Source: Gp6-AA40 sp050742535 (GTDB taxonomy: Bacteria > Acidobacteriota > Vicinamibacteria > Vicinamibacterales > UBA2999). Taken from it: a stretch of 6,963 bases of DNA. A program made the translations under genes and the position numbers. Positions within the stretch are counted from its first letter, which is position 1, and each line of letters begins with the position of its first letter. The stretch covers positions 1 through 6,963 of the forward strand of contig JBOGIQ010000323.1 in assembly GCA_050742535.1 (NCBI GenBank), written 5' to 3'. Shown here in pieces: positions 5,778 through 6,963 of this stretch. The notes beneath the pieces were generated by a model. That model saw nothing but the letters and a program-made list of their open reading frames with translations, did no database searches and had not been told where the DNA came from.

Positions 5778-6233
5778 ATGGCACAGGTACTTCCGCAGGC
5801 CGATCAAGGTCAGCAACTCGCGCTGCACGACGGGTGGACGGCAGCGCTTCGTCAGCGTTCGAGTAGCACGCGTTCGAACAACACGCGTTCGAACAACACG
5901 CGTTCGAACAACACGCGTTCGAACAACACGCGTTCGAACAACACTGTGCCGAACCGTGGGCCGCTCTGTGCGGGCTGCCGGGACAAGGAAGCGCGCTACG
6001 GATTCCGGAACGAAGAGGACGAGGATCCGACGCTCGAGCGGCCGCGGACGTTATGCTTCTCGTGTTTTCGAGTCGAGCTCACGCGGCGTCAGGCAGTAAG
6101 AGACAGGCTCGCGCGCGGCTGGAACGGGCAGCAGGTGTCGCTTCCGCTCGAGGAAACGCTCAAGGAGCTCACGCAGCGCCGCCGCCGCGCGCAGATTGCC
6201 GCGCGGCATGCGCTGGGTATCTGGCCAGCCTGA
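5778..6233 (+). CDS. Small zinc-ribbon-like protein with in-frame RSNNT repeats, unknown function
   Basis: The protein has 151 residues from the ATG at 5778 (154 if the ATG at 5769 were used). I do not recognise a named family. Residues 1-26 are Gln-rich and polar. Residues 27-56 are RSSST followed by five RSNNT pentapeptides, a flexible Ser/Asn/Thr/Arg linker encoded by a 15-bp repeat. Residues 64-96 hold CAGC and CFSC (C64, C67, C93, C96) separated by 25 residues with an acidic patch (EEDEDP), a four-cysteine site that could bind zinc. The remainder (97-151) is Arg-rich and helical (VELTRRQAVRDRLARGW, then LTQRRRRAQIAARHALG), compatible with nucleic-acid binding. There is no signal peptide or membrane helix, so it is likely cytoplasmic. 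It is divergent from the coiled-coil gene. The cysteine pairs and the good ribosome site argue for a real gene; any regulatory role is inference. Confidence 0.77.
   Translation: MAQVLPQADQGQQLALHDGWTAALRQRSSSTRSNNTRSNNTRSNNTRSNNTRSNNTVPNRGPLCAGCRDKEARYGFRNEEDEDPTLERPRTLCFSCFRVELTRRQAVRDRLARGWNGQQVSLPLEETLKELTQRRRRAQIAARHALGIWPA
5856..5945 (+). repeat. 15-bp tandem repeat (six units) inside the zinc-ribbon gene
   Basis: A degenerate unit, CGTTCGAGTAGCACG (5856-5870), is followed by five copies of CGTTCGAACAACACG at 5871, 5886, 5901, 5916 and 5931. The last copy ends in T instead of G; otherwise the five are identical. The unit is in frame (RSNNT), so copy-number change would not shift the frame. 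Each unit carries the 8-bp palindrome GTTCGAAC. Confidence 0.97.
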
Positions 6234-6662
6234 CCTGGACCGAGCTGTGTGCCGCACCGCACCCTCGTGGTGAGCCTGCAGCGCGTTTTACGGTCGATGC
6301 TGATCGCGCCGCTCGAAGGGATTTGTCCCCGCTGATCACCGGGCCCTTGCCTCGTCCGCACCGGGCCCGCCACGGCTGCGGCGCAACTCGGCAGGCTAGC
6401 CTGGCCGCGGCGTCCTGTGAGCGGCGTGATCTGCGAAGGTGGTAAATCGGGCTCGCAGGCACGGCCGCGCCGACGCCGCTGCTGTTGCCACTGACGTCCG
6501 AGGCAGCTCGTTACCGACACGATTTGAAGGCTGTCGTACGGATCATCCAAGGCGACGGCGTCGTCGTCAGTCCATGCCGAGAGCCGGATTTTCCACGCCG
6601 CGAACCGGGCGTCCGCGGCGAGGCTAGCCTGCCGAGTTGCAACGGGACAATGAGGTCGCCGC
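6234..6662. other. Gene-poor stretch between two genes
   Basis: About 430 bp separate the zinc-ribbon gene stop from the EVE-domain gene stop, a convergent junction. I find no open frame here with protein-like composition, a ribosome site or recognisable motifs on either strand, and no tRNA-like fold. It holds a direct repeat of CACCGGGCCC at 6337-6346 and 6359-6368 and the spaced inverted repeat listed separately. No hairpin followed by a T-run, as expected of an intrinsic terminator, was found. Confidence 0.6.
6383..6640. repeat. Spaced inverted repeat, 20-bp perfect arms, about 220-bp interior
   Basis: The 20 bases at 6383-6402 (GCAACTCGGC followed by AGGCTAGCCT) occur as the exact reverse complement at 6621-6640. 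Similarity continues inward: after one mismatch, GCCGCGG at 6404-6410 pairs with CCGCGGC at 6613-6619, giving arms of about 28 bp. Each arm contains the self-complementary decamer AGGCTAGCCT. No flanking direct duplication is visible and no transposase is encoded inside. It could be a small non-autonomous element, a pair of dispersed intergenic repeats in opposite orientation, or a large hairpin. Confidence 0.8.
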
Positions 6663-6963
6663 CTAGTCTCCGGCCATTTTCTCGATCCGCGCCCACTCCC
6701 TGTCTGTGACGGGCATCACGGACAAGCGAGACATGCGGACGAGAGGAAAGTCCGCGAACGCGGGATCGGCTTTGACCTCGGCGAGGGTGACAGGGCGAGC
6801 GAGTTTTTTCACCGGAGCGACGTCCACGACGTAGGACTTCTTCGTGGCGTCCTTCGGGTCGGGATACGCATCACTCGCCGCCGACGCGATCGCGACGATC
6901 GCCTTCTCCTTCCCCGTGTGGTAGTAGAAGATCCGGTCGCCTTTGCTGATTGAGCGCAGATGT
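6663..6963 (-). CDS. EVE-domain protein, C-terminal part
   Basis: An open frame enters from the right edge and runs 99 codons to TAG at 6665-6663. The translation starts HLRSISKGDRIFYYHTGKEK and includes VDVAPVKKLARPVTLAEVK (46-64), then DPAFADFPLVRMSRLSVMPV (66-85) and WARI. This matches the C-terminal two thirds of EVE-domain proteins (relatives of thymocyte nuclear protein 1), a PUA-like fold that in characterised members binds modified bases in DNA or RNA. A complete EVE protein usually has about 135-155 residues, so roughly 40-50 N-terminal residues, including part of the base-binding pocket, lie beyond the window. It converges on the gene-poor stretch and shows no restriction or modification gene beside it within the window. 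The family call is strong; which modified base it reads is unknown. Confidence 0.92.
   Translation of the reverse strand, partial: HLRSISKGDRIFYYHTGKEKAIVAIASAASDAYPDPKDATKKSYVVDVAPVKKLARPVTLAEVKADPAFADFPLVRMSRLSVMPVTDREWARIEKMAGD

Noticed and set aside
5856..5945. CRISPR-like array
   Set aside because: The 15-bp units are contiguous with no unique spacers, lie in frame inside a gene, and have no cas genes nearby.
6089..6550. Minus-strand open frame overlapping the zinc-ribbon gene and the gene-poor stretch
   Set aside because: Low-complexity Arg/Gln/Ser sequence without motif or ribosome site; half of it is antisense to a gene with conserved cysteine pairs.
6383..6640. Integron attC site or insertion sequence
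   Set aside because: No integrase or transposase is encoded, no attC core pattern was recognised at the arm ends, and no target-site duplication is visible; kept only as an inverted repeat.
6485..6709. Plus-strand open frame in the gene-poor stretch running into the EVE gene
   Set aside because: No ribosome site and no recognisable motif, and it overlaps the antisense of the EVE C-terminus. The peptide ASLPSC shared with the opposite-strand frame is only the inverted repeat being translated twice.

Overview
The window is a compact, GC-rich bacterial chromosomal segment with GTG starts at many genes and almost no spacing between genes. The proteins are housekeeping types or conserved hypotheticals. 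There is no phage, transposase, CRISPR, rRNA or tRNA gene. Gene style, zinc-ribbon rhomboid, PQQ-type dehydrogenase and heptamer repeats between genes would fit a soil-type Acidobacteriota (Vicinamibacteria-like) genome. That placement is an inference from general resemblance, not something the sequence proves.

Left part, minus strand (4093 down to 1): a tightly packed run reads rhomboid protease (3245-4093), four-helix membrane protein (2807-3244), monofunctional prephenate dehydratase pheA (1983-2810), SpoU/TrmH RNA methyltransferase (1186-1986) and PfkB-type sugar/nucleoside kinase (257-1189). The first junction is TAG directly followed by ATG. The next three junctions are all 4-bp GTGA overlaps, so the five genes are very probably one translationally coupled operon. 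After a 56-bp gap with its own Shine-Dalgarno, a secreted PQQ-type (glucose/sorbosone) dehydrogenase begins at 200 and runs off the left edge.

Middle: ubiX (flavin prenyltransferase, 4139-4720) is divergent from the rhomboid gene. Only 45 bp separates them, and most of that is a TGGTTGG heptamer array. ubiX converges with a coiled-coil protein (4721 to about 5647, minus strand), and their stop codons abut with no base between them. The coiled-coil gene begins inside a 71-bp array of 8-bp ACTTTTCC-like units.

Right part: a plus-strand gene (5778-6233) encodes a small CxxC...CxxC zinc-ribbon-like protein with five perfect or near-perfect 15-bp repeats (RSNNT pentapeptides) plus one degenerate copy. 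Then come about 430 bp without a supported gene, holding a 20-bp perfect inverted repeat about 220 bp apart. The window ends with the C-terminal part of an EVE-domain protein (6663-6963, minus strand).

I found no convincing new multi-gene system. The most unusual content is the repeats: three different 7-8 bp arrays at gene boundaries (one folding into a 25-bp hairpin and supplying the kinase's C-terminal tail and stop codon), the in-frame RSNNT array, and the spaced inverted repeat.
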